From assembly GCA_030605695.1 (NCBI GenBank), contig JAUWHX010000008.1, forward strand, positions 1 to 54,477: a stretch of DNA of 54,477 nucleotides, written 5' to 3'. The notes beneath the pieces are model-generated. The model was not told where the DNA came from. It did no database searches and saw only the letters and a list, made by a program, of their open reading frames with translations. Source of the DNA: a bacterium. Its GTDB lineage: Bacteria > Hydrothermota > UBA3073 > JACQXS01. The translations under genes and the position numbers were made by a program. Below, in pieces: positions 9,301 through 18,134 of the stretch. Positions within the stretch are counted from its first letter, which is position 1. Every line of letters begins with the position of its first letter.

Positions 9301-10824
9301 AACCTTAACAGGATAGGTAATGTTCATTGGAATCAAAGTCGGTATGAAGAAGCACTGAAGTGCTATAAAGAATCTCTGGAGATTGCAAGAGAATCTAGGG
9401 ATAAAAGAGGCATTGCTGGAAGCTTGGGCAACATAGGTATTGTTCGTCGGGCTCAAGGTCGGTATGAGGAAGCACTCTCGCATTATGAAGAATCTATGAG
9501 GATATTCAAAGAGATTGGAGATAAATCAGACATCTCTGGAAGTCTTAATCGCACAGGTAATGTTCATTGGGTTCAAGGTCGGTATGAGGAAGCACTCTTA
9601 CATTACGAAGACTCTCTGAAGATTAACAGGGAGATTGGGGATAAATCAGGTATCTCTGCAAACCTTAACAACATAGGTAATGTTCATTGGAACCAAGATC
9701 GGTATGAAGAAGCACTTTTGTATTACAAAGAATCTCTGGAGATTAGAAGAGAAATTGGGGATAAAAGTGGCATCGCTACAAGTCTTAACAATATAGGCGC
9801 TGTTCATGAGAGTCAAAGTCAGTATGAGGAAGCACTCTCGCATTATAAAGAAGCTCTGAAGATTGGAAGAGAGATTGGGAATAAAAGTAGCATTGCTACG
9901 ACTCTTAACAACATAGGTGTTATTCATGAGACTCAAGGTCGGTATGAGGAAGCACTCCCGAATTTTGAAGAATCTCTGAAGATTGAAAGGGAAATTGGGG
10001 ATAAAAGTGGCATCGCTCTGAGTCTTAACAACATAGGCGTTGTTCATGAGACTCAAGGTCGGTATGAGGAAGCACTCCCGAATTTTGAAGAATCTCTGAA
10101 GATTAGAAGAGAAACTGGGAACAAACTTGGTATCGCTCAAAGTCTGGGTGCTCTGGGAAATGTCTATATTTCGCTTGGCTTATTCAAGAACGGAATCAAG
10201 AATGCAAAAAAGGCTCAAAGGATTTTTGAGGAGATTGGCGCAAAAAGTGAGCTGCTCGGTATTTTTGCAATGCTGATTTACGGCTATGCAGAGCTAAGCA
10301 AGGAACACAGGGAATCCTATGCCACCAGGGACAAAGAAACCATTGAAAAGGCAGATGAAATAGAGAAAGAGATACCAGAAAGTAAAACCATGGTCTCCTT
10401 CAAGCTATCTATATCAAGATTTTATGAAAGAGAAGCTATTAAGCTATCGGGCGAGCAAGCTATCAAGAAAATAAAAAACGCCGTCAAATATGCGGAGGAG
10501 GCTTTGGAAAAGGCAAAAGAGCTAAAGCAATTGAGTAATCAGGCAAAGTCCTATCTTCGGCTATGTGAACTACTGGGGACAAGAAGCAAGAAACAAGAAG
10601 CAAGAAAAAGAGAATATGTGGAATCGGCTTTATCTATAGCTGAGAAGACTAAATCCCTCCCATTACTCTGGAAATCGCATTACTGGATGTATAAAGCTAC
10701 AGGAAACAAAAGTCATCTAAAAAAAGCGGAGAAATGCTTAAAAGAGCAGTTCAAACACATCCCGACGAAGTATTTAAATGATTTCAAACAGTGGGTCAAA
10801 AGGTACACAGGAGAAAAACTATAG
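6340..10824 (+). CDS. Giant signalling protein: two class III cyclase-like domains, AAA/STAND-type ATPase, C-terminal TPR array (start possibly 6403)
   Basis: LLLSDISGFTALSETLAKEG...HGGDVLKFSGDALLVGF; second cyclase domain STVFLNFDGY...VCTGFVYTGIIGSDWRKEYAVIGDTVNTAERL; Walker A GIAGLGKS; more than 8 TPR units of 40 aa. Confidence 0.92.
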   Translation: MTLFTLIVKSDIRIQEKFLPTPMYKITPFLSSRVQKLPGKEVEKASGALLLSDISGFTALSETLAKEGKEGIEELTHILNNYFDAMLKIIQKHGGDVLKFSGDALLVGFYHCHSESIVRTCAKEMMASLKNFKGIKTRAGKFDISMKVVSKNGQWNELILGDNRRRELFLCGGTVKEILLIEEQASKGDIIIKWSETDRDRDREQKKPKRISKHRLVSFLPQGVSDFVDREFFGEHRAVSTVFLNFDGYDEENPSAKLLQAVFGEVISITEKYGGVIHDLDIHSQGSNIMIPFGAPVSHENDAERAVLASIELSKLDIKPLRVKVGVCTGFVYTGIIGSDWRKEYAVIGDTVNTAERLMETADYGEAIISDSTYYLTSDKIEYRQLKSVEVKGKEKELKRFIPIKGKEEKFFRFEFVGREKELGDILKAIETGGKVIILKGIAGLGKSRLLYEIKKKLDPTHKILEGYTNDFKKSLHLFASMIAREANIYPDDPQETQKKKLEQHIIGTTKLGSAQLEQHIKGLEIRKLDKKVKAEEEIGDGELYQRISVLSAMLFGIRYPDSLYERLDSKLRFENLCDALRYYIEYQTTRKDKEQLTKVVIIFDDFQWTTKDDLKIIEYITRILLTLSKNRKQITFIFATRPEPNMIDKLSFAKGIESLKLELSQLKVESTSLLTGQILNNKPLPEKIAKIISDRAGGNPLYLEQFLMDLIEKGLIKEKKDRWVKTIKFKGEEIPENVFSAIMSRTDRLSAKAKEALYVGSVIGIEFTGKVVEIALNEPDASRYLVDTEKKRLTYRKVLKEGEYIFRHTMIREVIYDSILRSRRKVLHKSVGEAIESLYKKGLERFYGILAYHFNQAGEWKKALAYNLKAGEKAKKKYRNEDAIQYFSGAAEIVEEKLPQNKEKLYDAYKGLGDVYSSISSYSMARGYYQNAVISIGTVDKQKLVDVLNGIADTYYRQGDYKETLRTGDEAYNISCKIKYKKGIAINLNRIGNVHWNQSRYEEALKCYKESLEIARESRDKRGIAGSLGNIGIVRRAQGRYEEALSHYEESMRIFKEIGDKSDISGSLNRTGNVHWVQGRYEEALLHYEDSLKINREIGDKSGISANLNNIGNVHWNQDRYEEALLYYKESLEIRREIGDKSGIATSLNNIGAVHESQSQYEEALSHYKEALKIGREIGNKSSIATTLNNIGVIHETQGRYEEALPNFEESLKIEREIGDKSGIALSLNNIGVVHETQGRYEEALPNFEESLKIRRETGNKLGIAQSLGALGNVYISLGLFKNGIKNAKKAQRIFEEIGAKSELLGIFAMLIYGYAELSKEHRESYATRDKETIEKADEIEKEIPESKTMVSFKLSISRFYEREAIKLSGEQAIKKIKNAVKYAEEALEKAKELKQLSNQAKSYLRLCELLGTRSKKQEARKREYVESALSIAEKTKSLPLLWKSHYWMYKATGNKSHLKKAEKCLKEQFKHIPTKYLNDFKQWVKRYTGEKL
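9310..10150 (+). repeat. 120-bp tandem repeats encoding 40-aa TPR units
   Basis: Recurring ataggtaatgttcattgg.tcaaggtcggtatgaggaagcactc... every 120 bp; last two units nearly identical. Confidence 0.9.
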
Positions 10825-10839
10825 ATAGAAGATAGTACT

Positions 10840-11012
10840 TTCCCGCCATAGGAATCAACAAGCGGATAGACAATTCCTCTTTTCCGCTTCAGGAGATTTA
10901 TAACCAATTGCTCATCTTGCTCCATTATCGTGGTATAATCTACAATGTTTGTAAAAACAATAGCCACTAATTGATACTTATCCCCTGACAAAGACATTTC
11001 GTTCTCATTCAT
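10840..11012 (-). pseudogene. 5' fragment of a class III adenylate/guanylate cyclase gene, truncated
   Basis: Minus-strand MNENEMSLSGDKYQLVAIVFTNIVDYTTIMEQDEQLVINLLKRKRGIVYPLVDSYGGKVL matches the cyclase domain N-terminus, then breaks off next to the stop of the 6340-10824 gene. Confidence 0.7.
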
Positions 11013-11040
11013 ACAAGCATTATTATTGAGATAAGAAATG

Positions 11041-11877
11041 TCAATAGAAATTTGGAACTAACGAAAAAACCCGCGTAGATAAACCACGAGTGAGTTTCAC
11101 AAACTCTTCGCAACTCAAGGATTCTGGTCTTCTGGATAAATCTATTCCTCCAACTGTGTCTATTTTTAACCCTAAACTATTTTTGAGTTGCTTACGACGC
11201 TCCTGAAATGAACGCTTGACAACTTTGAAAAATAATGGCTCCTGAATTTCCTTAATCCTACTTTTCGGCAAGATAGATATAACTTGAGAAACTATCGGAG
11301 TCCTTGGGAAAAATGAGTTTCCGGAGATTGAAAAGTGTTGCTCAAGCTCCATATAAAATTGATGAAAAACAGATAGGGCTCCGTAAATCTTGCTCCCGGG
11401 CTGGGCACAAAGTCTTTGAACCACCTCTTTCTGGAGAGTGAGAATACATAATTTGAAAAATGCTTTATTTGATAAAATCCAGTAAAGAAAATCATTTGTG
11501 ATGGAATATGGTAGATTGGAAACAACCTTGAGACTTGAGACTTGAGACTCGAGACTTGAGACTTTGAGGGAGAGAATGTCTTGATTTAAGAGCACCAAGT
11601 TCTTTGTCCCTTGTCCACAGGATTCTGTGAAAAATTTTTGGGTTAAGTACCTAAAAAGCAATGGGTCTTTTTCAACTGCAAAGACTTTTTTTGCATAAGC
11701 ACATAAATATTGTGTGAGAATCCCAAGCCCAGGCCCTACTTCAAGAACTACATCTTCTTGACGTATTTCACTGAGACGGATTATCCGTTCAGCTATCTTT
11801 TCATCGACAAGAAAGCTTTGACCAAATTGCTTGCTTGGTTTTATTCCTTGCTCTTTCAGTATTTCTTTGACAAACAT
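11041..11877 (-). CDS. rsmA: 16S rRNA (adenine1518-N6/adenine1519-N6)-dimethyltransferase
   Basis: KQFGQSFLVDEKIAERI, VLEVGPGLGILTQYL, VVSNLPYSIT motifs. Confidence 0.95.
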   Translation of the reverse strand: MFVKEILKEQGIKPSKQFGQSFLVDEKIAERIIRLSEIRQEDVVLEVGPGLGILTQYLCAYAKKVFAVEKDPLLFRYLTQKFFTESCGQGTKNLVLLNQDILSLKVSSLESQVSSLKVVSNLPYSITNDFLYWILSNKAFFKLCILTLQKEVVQRLCAQPGSKIYGALSVFHQFYMELEQHFSISGNSFFPRTPIVSQVISILPKSRIKEIQEPLFFKVVKRSFQERRKQLKNSLGLKIDTVGGIDLSRRPESLSCEEFVKLTRGLSTRVFSLVPNFY

Positions 11878-11902
11878 ATTCGTTAAACAAAAATCTCACG
11901 AT

Positions 11903-12481
11903 TCACGATTTCATCTTTAATTTTCTCCACACCCACAACATTCTGTAAATCCCAGTAGCATTGGTTATGATAACAAATAGCAACAAGAATCCTATGAATA
12001 TTTTGGGTCCGAAGAAACTTCCCACTACGAGCAATACAATTCTAAATGCCCGCTCTCCCAATCCAACTTTGCATTCACAGCCAAGTGATTCAGCTCTTGC
12101 TCTTGTATAGCTTATTATGTAAGAACCGAACATAGCCAACAAAACAAGGATTGTAGGAACTCGCAATGGCATATACCATAAAAATATTCCAAACAGAATA
12201 ACAAAATCTGAGTATCTGTCTATGCAAGAATCCAGAAAAGCACCGAATTTTGATTGTTTTCCAGTTAGTTTAGCAACCTCGCCATCAAGTGTATCAAATA
12301 GTCCTCCGATGAGCAATATTATGCCTCCGAGCCAGAAAATGCCTCTTGCATAAAAAAAGCTCGCTACACAAGTAATCAAAAACCCAATGAATGTCAGGAA
12401 ATTAGGATGCACTTTGCTGAAAAGCTTCGCAAGTGGCAAAAGAAACTCTCTAACTCTTGTTTTTAGCGATTCCGGTATCAT
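11903..12481 (-). CDS. CDP-alcohol phosphatidyltransferase family protein
   Basis: Motif LFDTLDGEVAKLTGKQSKFGAFLDSCIDRYSD (DGx2A...Gx3D...Dx3D). Confidence 0.9.
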   Translation of the reverse strand: MIPESLKTRVREFLLPLAKLFSKVHPNFLTFIGFLITCVASFFYARGIFWLGGIILLIGGLFDTLDGEVAKLTGKQSKFGAFLDSCIDRYSDFVILFGIFLWYMPLRVPTILVLLAMFGSYIISYTRARAESLGCECKVGLGERAFRIVLLVVGSFFGPKIFIGFLLLFVIITNATGIYRMLWVWRKLKMKS

Positions 12482-12484
12482 ACT

Positions 12485-12560
12485 GTTTAAAAACCGCAGA
12501 GACGCAAAGAGCGCAGAGAATTTTATAATGCTTTTTTTCTCTGTGCCCTCTGTGGTTTAT
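12485..12560. repeat. Inverted dispersed repeat pair in rsmI/CDP-alcohol transferase gap
   Basis: AAACCGCAGAGACGCAAAGAGCGCAGAG ... CTCTGTGCCCTCTGTGGTTT: complementary arms. Confidence 0.8.
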
Positions 12561-13232
12561 TCATATTTTATAGCCTTCAATTACTACAACAAATTCTCCC
12601 TTTGGAGACTTGTCGGAATACTCTTTTATTAAATTAGAAATCTTATCCCGCCGCACAGTCTCAAATTTCTTTGTGAGTTCACGGCATAAAGCTCCCTGAC
12701 GGTCTCCAAACACGAGAAGGCAATCTTTAAGAGAATTGAGAATCCTGTGAGGTGATTCGAAAAATATAATAGTTCGTGGCTCTTGCGAAAGTTCTTTAAG
12801 TCTTCGCTTCCTTTGGGTGCTTTTTCTTGGTAACCATCCTTCAAAGACAAACTTGTCAGTGGGAAGTCCTGAGACCACAAGTCCGGATATAAGAGCAGTA
12901 GGACCGGGTATTGGAATTACAGGCAGTTCAGATTCTATGGCTTTCCTTACAAGATAAAACCCAGGGTCAGAAATTCCTGGAGTGCCTGAATCCGAGACAA
13001 GAGCGATCTTCTCTCCTGCTTTAAGTCTCTCAATAATTCTCTGCGTCCTCTCTGCTTTATTATGGTCATGATAACTCAGGAGTGGCTTCTTAATCTCATA
13101 ATGTTTTAACAAAACTCCTGTGCGTCTTGTATCCTCAGCTACAACAAGCTCTGCTTCTTTAAGTATTCTCAACGCTCTTAAAGTTATATCCTCAAGATTC
13201 CCAATCGGAGTCGCCACAATATATAAACCCAT
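12561..13232 (-). CDS. rsmI: 16S rRNA (cytidine1402-2'-O)-methyltransferase
   Basis: MGLYIVATPIGNLEDITLRAL, AEDTRRTGVLLKH, SDSGTPGISDPG motifs. Confidence 0.96.
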   Translation of the reverse strand: MGLYIVATPIGNLEDITLRALRILKEAELVVAEDTRRTGVLLKHYEIKKPLLSYHDHNKAERTQRIIERLKAGEKIALVSDSGTPGISDPGFYLVRKAIESELPVIPIPGPTALISGLVVSGLPTDKFVFEGWLPRKSTQRKRRLKELSQEPRTIIFFESPHRILNSLKDCLLVFGDRQGALCRELTKKFETVRRDKISNLIKEYSDKSPKGEFVVVIEGYKI

Positions 13233-13318
13233 TTTTATATCATAAAATAGAATCCCCTGTTGTCAATTCTTAATTTCACTAAATGGAAAATGTATGGAAC
13301 TCTGATTTAAATCGGGGT

Positions 13319-14839
13319 TTATCTCATCAAAATCAGTTTCTTTGTCTCTTTAAAATCTCCTGTCGTCAGACCCGTATGGGCTACAAGCTTCGCAAAATAT
13401 ATGCCAGCTGTCAAGTCTTTTGCATCAAAACTAACATCATAACATCCAGCTTTCCTTTCTTCATTTACTAATGTCTTAACTATCCTTCCAGTTATATCAT
13501 GAATCGTTAACCGTAAATCGTTAATCGTGTAATCGTTACGATTTCCGTTTAACGAATAACGAATAACGGTTTTCTGAGTAAATGGATTCGGAAAAACTCT
13601 AAACTCTAAACTCTTAACTTTTAACTCTTTACTCTCCTCCACACTTGTTCCTTCACATTTATGACGCTTGTAATATATCTCCGGTCTGCCAGCACGCTCA
13701 TCTGTCCAAGTTACATGAACATCATAATCATAAGAACAATCCCAACATGCTACCGAAGGATAATATGAGGAAGCAAGGGCATTAGTTAACCTCTCATCTA
13801 TTATCCCCCAAGTCTCACCATCATTAACTGACCGATTGTAATATATCTCCGTATTGCCAGCACCAGCACGCCAATCTCTCCAAACTATATGGACTATTGA
13901 ATCATGAACTGCTACTGAAGGATACTTTGAGCCATCAGGGTCAGTAGTTAACCTCTCCTCTATCCCCCAGGTCTTACCATTATCAACTGACCGCTTGTAA
14001 TATATCTCCCAGCTGCCAGCACACTCATCATGCCAAACTACATGAACTATTGAATCACGAACTGCTACCGAAGGACACTCTGAGTCAGCAGAGTTATTAG
14101 TCAGTCTCTCATTTATTATCCCCCAATTCTCACCATTATTAACTGACCGCTTGTAATATATCTCATAGTTGCCAGCAGCACACAAATTATACCAAACCAC
14201 ATGAACTATTGAACCATGGACTGCTATTGAAGGATGTCCTGAGTAGTAAAAAGAGTCATTAGTCAGTCTCTTATCTATTCCCCAAGTCTTACCATTATCA
14301 ACTGACCGCTTGTAATATATCTCCGGGTTGCTATTACGAGAATCACACCAAACTATATGGACTATTGAATCACGAACTGCTACCGAAGGATACCATGAGC
14401 CAGCAGGGTCATGAGTTAATCTCTCATCGTCTCCCCAGGTCGCACCATTATCAACTGACCGCTTGTAATATATCTTATAGTTGCCAGCACGCAAATCACA
14501 CCAAACTATATGGACTATTGAATCACAAACTGCTACCGAAGGATAATGAGAATTCCCTGTAGTTAGCCGTGTATCTGGGTCAAAGCTACTGCCAGAATTG
14601 ATAGACCTTATGTAATAAAGCTCACCGGGATTAACACCACTACTCAATCTGTGTTCCCATACAATATGCACCATAGTATCCCGCACAGCTATTGTCCAGG
14701 CATTATTGAAGCTACCATAGTCAGAATAGCTTGGATAAGCAGTTAATCTTTTTTCTGGATTCTCCCACTGTCCATACAAATCCATAGGATTCTGTGAACT
14801 GCAAGCTGCCAACACCATCAAAAATCCCCATCTCTTCAT
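13319..14839 (-). CDS. Secreted BNR/sialidase-like repeat protein with lipobox-like N-terminus and T9SS-type C-terminal sorting domain
   Basis: MKRWGFLMVLAAC; repeats SVAVRDSIVHVVWxDxRAGxxEIYYKRSVDNGxTWG; C-term VFPNPFTQKTVIRYSL...YDVSFDAKDLTAGIYFAKLV...KKLILMR. Confidence 0.85.
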   Translation of the reverse strand: MKRWGFLMVLAACSSQNPMDLYGQWENPEKRLTAYPSYSDYGSFNNAWTIAVRDTMVHIVWEHRLSSGVNPGELYYIRSINSGSSFDPDTRLTTGNSHYPSVAVCDSIVHIVWCDLRAGNYKIYYKRSVDNGATWGDDERLTHDPAGSWYPSVAVRDSIVHIVWCDSRNSNPEIYYKRSVDNGKTWGIDKRLTNDSFYYSGHPSIAVHGSIVHVVWYNLCAAGNYEIYYKRSVNNGENWGIINERLTNNSADSECPSVAVRDSIVHVVWHDECAGSWEIYYKRSVDNGKTWGIEERLTTDPDGSKYPSVAVHDSIVHIVWRDWRAGAGNTEIYYNRSVNDGETWGIIDERLTNALASSYYPSVACWDCSYDYDVHVTWTDERAGRPEIYYKRHKCEGTSVEESKELKVKSLEFRVFPNPFTQKTVIRYSLNGNRNDYTINDLRLTIHDITGRIVKTLVNEERKAGCYDVSFDAKDLTAGIYFAKLVAHTGLTTGDFKETKKLILMR

Positions 14840-14961
14840 CTTATTCTCCTTGTTAATAATATATCTCCTGAATTCCTTTTTGTCAAATTATTTTTCACAA
14901 ACTCCTCAAATAGAGAATTGAAAGATTCAAGATTTGTCGCAGACTCTATGAGCGGTTAAAT

Positions 14962-17019
14962 TTACTTCATCAAAATCAGCTTCTTGGTTTCTTTGTAATC
15001 ATCTACCACAAGCTTCGCAAAATAGATGCCGGTTGTCAATCCTTTTGTGTCAAAGCTGACATTATAACTTCCAGCTTTCTTTTCTTCGCTTGCTAATGTT
15101 TTAACTATCCTTCCAGTTATATCGTAAATCTTTAATGAAATCTCGCTTTTGACTGGCAACTGATATTTGATAATTGCAGAGCCGACGACAGGATTCGGAT
15201 ATACTTTTAACTTTACACCTTTAACTTTCAACTTTTCACTTTCTTCTATTCCTGCACACGAATACTTTATCGTCACATAGTCATAACCAGTGCCTGAACC
15301 ATAACTCCATCCTGTCACATAAACATTGCCAGTTCCATCAAGTGCAATTGCATTTGCTACACTGTTATATTTTTCTATCCATTGTTTATCGCCAGAGTTA
15401 TTATACTTGATAGTACCACTATTTCCTGTTACATATACATTGCCTGCTCCATCCACTGCAATATCAGTTGCTTTATCAGAGCCATTGGATAGTCCGTTAT
15501 ATCTTCTAACCCACAGCGTATCACCGGAAGAATTATACTTGATAGTTGCATAGTCCTCAGAAGTACCTAATCCCATACTCCATCCCGTTACATACACATT
15601 ACCGTTTCCATCTACTACAATTTTCTTTGCCCAATCACCGCCATCACTTGGCCCGTTATATCTTGCTACCCACTGCTCTACACCTAAAGAATCATATTTC
15701 ACTGTTGCATAATCAAAGCTGGTGTCTGAATTATAACTACATCCTGTCACATATACATTTCCACTATCGTCAACTGCAATTGCATATGCCCAATCATCAC
15801 GGTACGGTCCATTATACTTTGCTACCCACTGTCTCTCACCCAAAGTATTATACTTTATCGTAATATAGGCAGCATTCGCAACCACACCCCACCCTGTTAC
15901 ATAAATATTGCCCGCATTATCAACTGTAATTGCATATGCATACTCAACGTCGTCCGGTTTGCCATATCTTGTCACCCATTGCTCCCTTCCTGAAGGATTA
16001 TATTTCACTGTCGCATAATCCTCAAAAGTCCAGTTATATCCCCAACTATATCCTGTCACATATACATTTCCACTACTGTCAATTGCAATTGCATATGCTA
16101 TGTCTTCTTTGTTGTCCGACCGATTGGTATATCTTGCTATCCACTGTTCTTCACCCAAAGTATTATACTTTACTGTCGCATAGTCCTCACCAGTGACTGA
16201 ATCCATGCTCGTTCCCGTCACACAGATATTGCCGTCTTTATCAACTGCAATTCCAGATGCATAATCATTGCCATTGTCTGGTCCGTTATATCTCCTAACC
16301 CACAGCGAGTCACCCGAAGAATTATACTTAATTGTCGCATAGTCATAAGAAGTGCCTGAACCTACGCTATATCCTGTCACATAAACATTACTACTATCAT
16401 CAACTGCAATTGCAGTTGTCCAATCAGTGCTATTGTCCGGCCCGTCATATCTTGCTACCCACACTGAGTCACCCAAGGAATTATACTTAATTGTTACATA
16501 ATCCTGCTTCGTGCCTGAACTTTCACTATATCCTGTCACATAGACATAGCCACTATCTATTGCAATTGCAGTTGCATAATCAGTGCCATTGTCTGGTCCG
16601 TCATATCTTGCTACCCACACTGAGTCACCCAAGGAATTATACTTAATTGTCGCACAGTCAGAATGAGTGCCTGAACCATAACTTCCTCCTGTCACATATA
16701 CATTGCCAGAATCATCAAGTGTAATTGCACTTGCAGCATCCCAACCATTGCCCGGTCCGTTATATCTTCTGACCCATAGTGTATCACCTGAAGAATTATA
16801 CTTGATTGTCGCATAGTCATTAGAAGTGCCTGAACCATAACTCCCTCCCGTAACATATACATTACCAGAACTATCAATTGCAATTGCAGATGCTTTATCA
16901 TAGTCATTGCCTGGTCCGTTATATCTTGCTACCCATAGCTCTGATGCAGAAGCAAGCTTCTGCACTCCAAAATCCGTGGACAGCACAAACATCATTATCA
17001 GAACAAATACTTTCTTCAT
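14962..17019 (-). CDS. Secreted SBBP-like beta-propeller repeat protein with T9SS-type C-terminal sorting domain
   Basis: Repeats AIAIDSSGNVYVTGGSYGSGTSNDYATIKYNSSGDTLWVRRYNGPGN; C-term VYPNPVVGSAIIKYQL...GIYFAKLVVDDYKETKKLILMK. Confidence 0.88.
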   Translation of the reverse strand: MKKVFVLIMMFVLSTDFGVQKLASASELWVARYNGPGNDYDKASAIAIDSSGNVYVTGGSYGSGTSNDYATIKYNSSGDTLWVRRYNGPGNGWDAASAITLDDSGNVYVTGGSYGSGTHSDCATIKYNSLGDSVWVARYDGPDNGTDYATAIAIDSGYVYVTGYSESSGTKQDYVTIKYNSLGDSVWVARYDGPDNSTDWTTAIAVDDSSNVYVTGYSVGSGTSYDYATIKYNSSGDSLWVRRYNGPDNGNDYASGIAVDKDGNICVTGTSMDSVTGEDYATVKYNTLGEEQWIARYTNRSDNKEDIAYAIAIDSSGNVYVTGYSWGYNWTFEDYATVKYNPSGREQWVTRYGKPDDVEYAYAITVDNAGNIYVTGWGVVANAAYITIKYNTLGERQWVAKYNGPYRDDWAYAIAVDDSGNVYVTGCSYNSDTSFDYATVKYDSLGVEQWVARYNGPSDGGDWAKKIVVDGNGNVYVTGWSMGLGTSEDYATIKYNSSGDTLWVRRYNGLSNGSDKATDIAVDGAGNVYVTGNSGTIKYNNSGDKQWIEKYNSVANAIALDGTGNVYVTGWSYGSGTGYDYVTIKYSCAGIEESEKLKVKGVKLKVYPNPVVGSAIIKYQLPVKSEISLKIYDITGRIVKTLASEEKKAGSYNVSFDTKGLTTGIYFAKLVVDDYKETKKLILMK

Positions 17020-17139
17020 TTTATTAAATACATACTTCCTATTTCTAAAAAGTCAAGTTTTTTATATCGTAGGCATACATTAGTTAACAAATTCACAAAT
17101 GTGTTGACAAAAGAAATAATTTAAAATAAGGTTTTAGGT

Positions 17140-17988
17140 ATGAAGATATATCCTGAATGTGTGCCTTGCTTCTTTAAACAGGCACTTACTACTCTCAGAA
17201 TGGCAACCCAAGATGAGAAGCTACATTTCAAAGGGCTGAAGGAAATCCTAAAACAGATGCCTGAACTTCTTAAACTGCCTACTCCGACTCATGTTGGCAG
17301 AGTAATTCATAACCTACCGAAAAAGATAGCTAATAATCCTGACCCCTATAAAGAAGCAAAAATCCGCAATACAGAACAGGCACTTAAGCTTTACCCCAAA
17401 CTAAAAGAACGAGTCAACAACTCAAAAGATAGACTGCTTGCAGCCATAAAAGTTGCAGTTGCTGGAAATATAATAGACTTTGCTTGTGGCTTTAATTTTA
17501 AGGAAGATTTGGAGCATACTCTTAATCTTGACTTCCAGGTTCTTGATTATAAAGAATTTAAAAGAGAACTGGAGGAAGTGGACGAGATACTATATTTAGC
17601 AGACAATGCAGGTGAGACTGTATTTGACCATGTGCTTATTGAGGAACTTAATAAGTTCAACAAAAAAGTATTGTATGCAGTAAGAGGCGTGCCAGTTCTT
17701 AATGACGCCACAGAAGAAGATGCAAGGAGAGCTGGCATACACGAGGTGGCTGAGATTATAAATTCAGGGACTGATGCACCTGGAGCTGTGCTTGAATATT
17801 GCACCCCAGAGTTCAGGAAATTATTTTATGAGAGTAAGCTCATAATAAGTAAGGGACAGGGGAACCTTGAAGCACTCTCTGAAGTAAAGGCGCCTATTTA
17901 TTTTCTTTTCAAGGTTAAGTGTCCGGGAGTTGCCCGTGAACTTGGAATGAATCTTGGAGATATAGTTTTCAAAAGAAATGCCAAATGA
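17140..17988 (+). CDS. DUF89/ARMT1-like damage-control phosphatase family protein
   Basis: MKIYPECVPCFFKQAL, LADNAGETVFDHVLIEEL, SKGQGNLEAL motifs. Confidence 0.85.
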   Translation: MKIYPECVPCFFKQALTTLRMATQDEKLHFKGLKEILKQMPELLKLPTPTHVGRVIHNLPKKIANNPDPYKEAKIRNTEQALKLYPKLKERVNNSKDRLLAAIKVAVAGNIIDFACGFNFKEDLEHTLNLDFQVLDYKEFKRELEEVDEILYLADNAGETVFDHVLIEELNKFNKKVLYAVRGVPVLNDATEEDARRAGIHEVAEIINSGTDAPGAVLEYCTPEFRKLFYESKLIISKGQGNLEALSEVKAPIYFLFKVKCPGVARELGMNLGDIVFKRNAK

Positions 17989-18134
17989 AGCATAGATATT
18001 AGAAACTTGCAGAATTCATTGAGCAGTTGAAGGGAATAAAAACTTGACATTTTTAGGTTATGAAGGTAAATATGTAGGGACTTATGGACAAATCAGATAA
18101 ATCCGCTCAATCCGTTTACTAATAAATATTTACA

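Noticed and set aside
9646-10140. Minus-strand 164-aa repeat ORF
   Set aside because: Antisense shadow of the TPR repeats in the 6340-10824 gene.
14936-14960. GTCGCAGACTCTATGAG as a new promoter motif
   Set aside because: Better explained as a fragment of the dispersed GTCGCAGACTC module also seen at about 2436 and 28111.
15546-16196. Plus-strand ORFs (105 and 88 aa) inside the SBBP gene
   Set aside because: Antisense of the repeat protein with His/Leu-rich low-complexity composition; no independent evidence.
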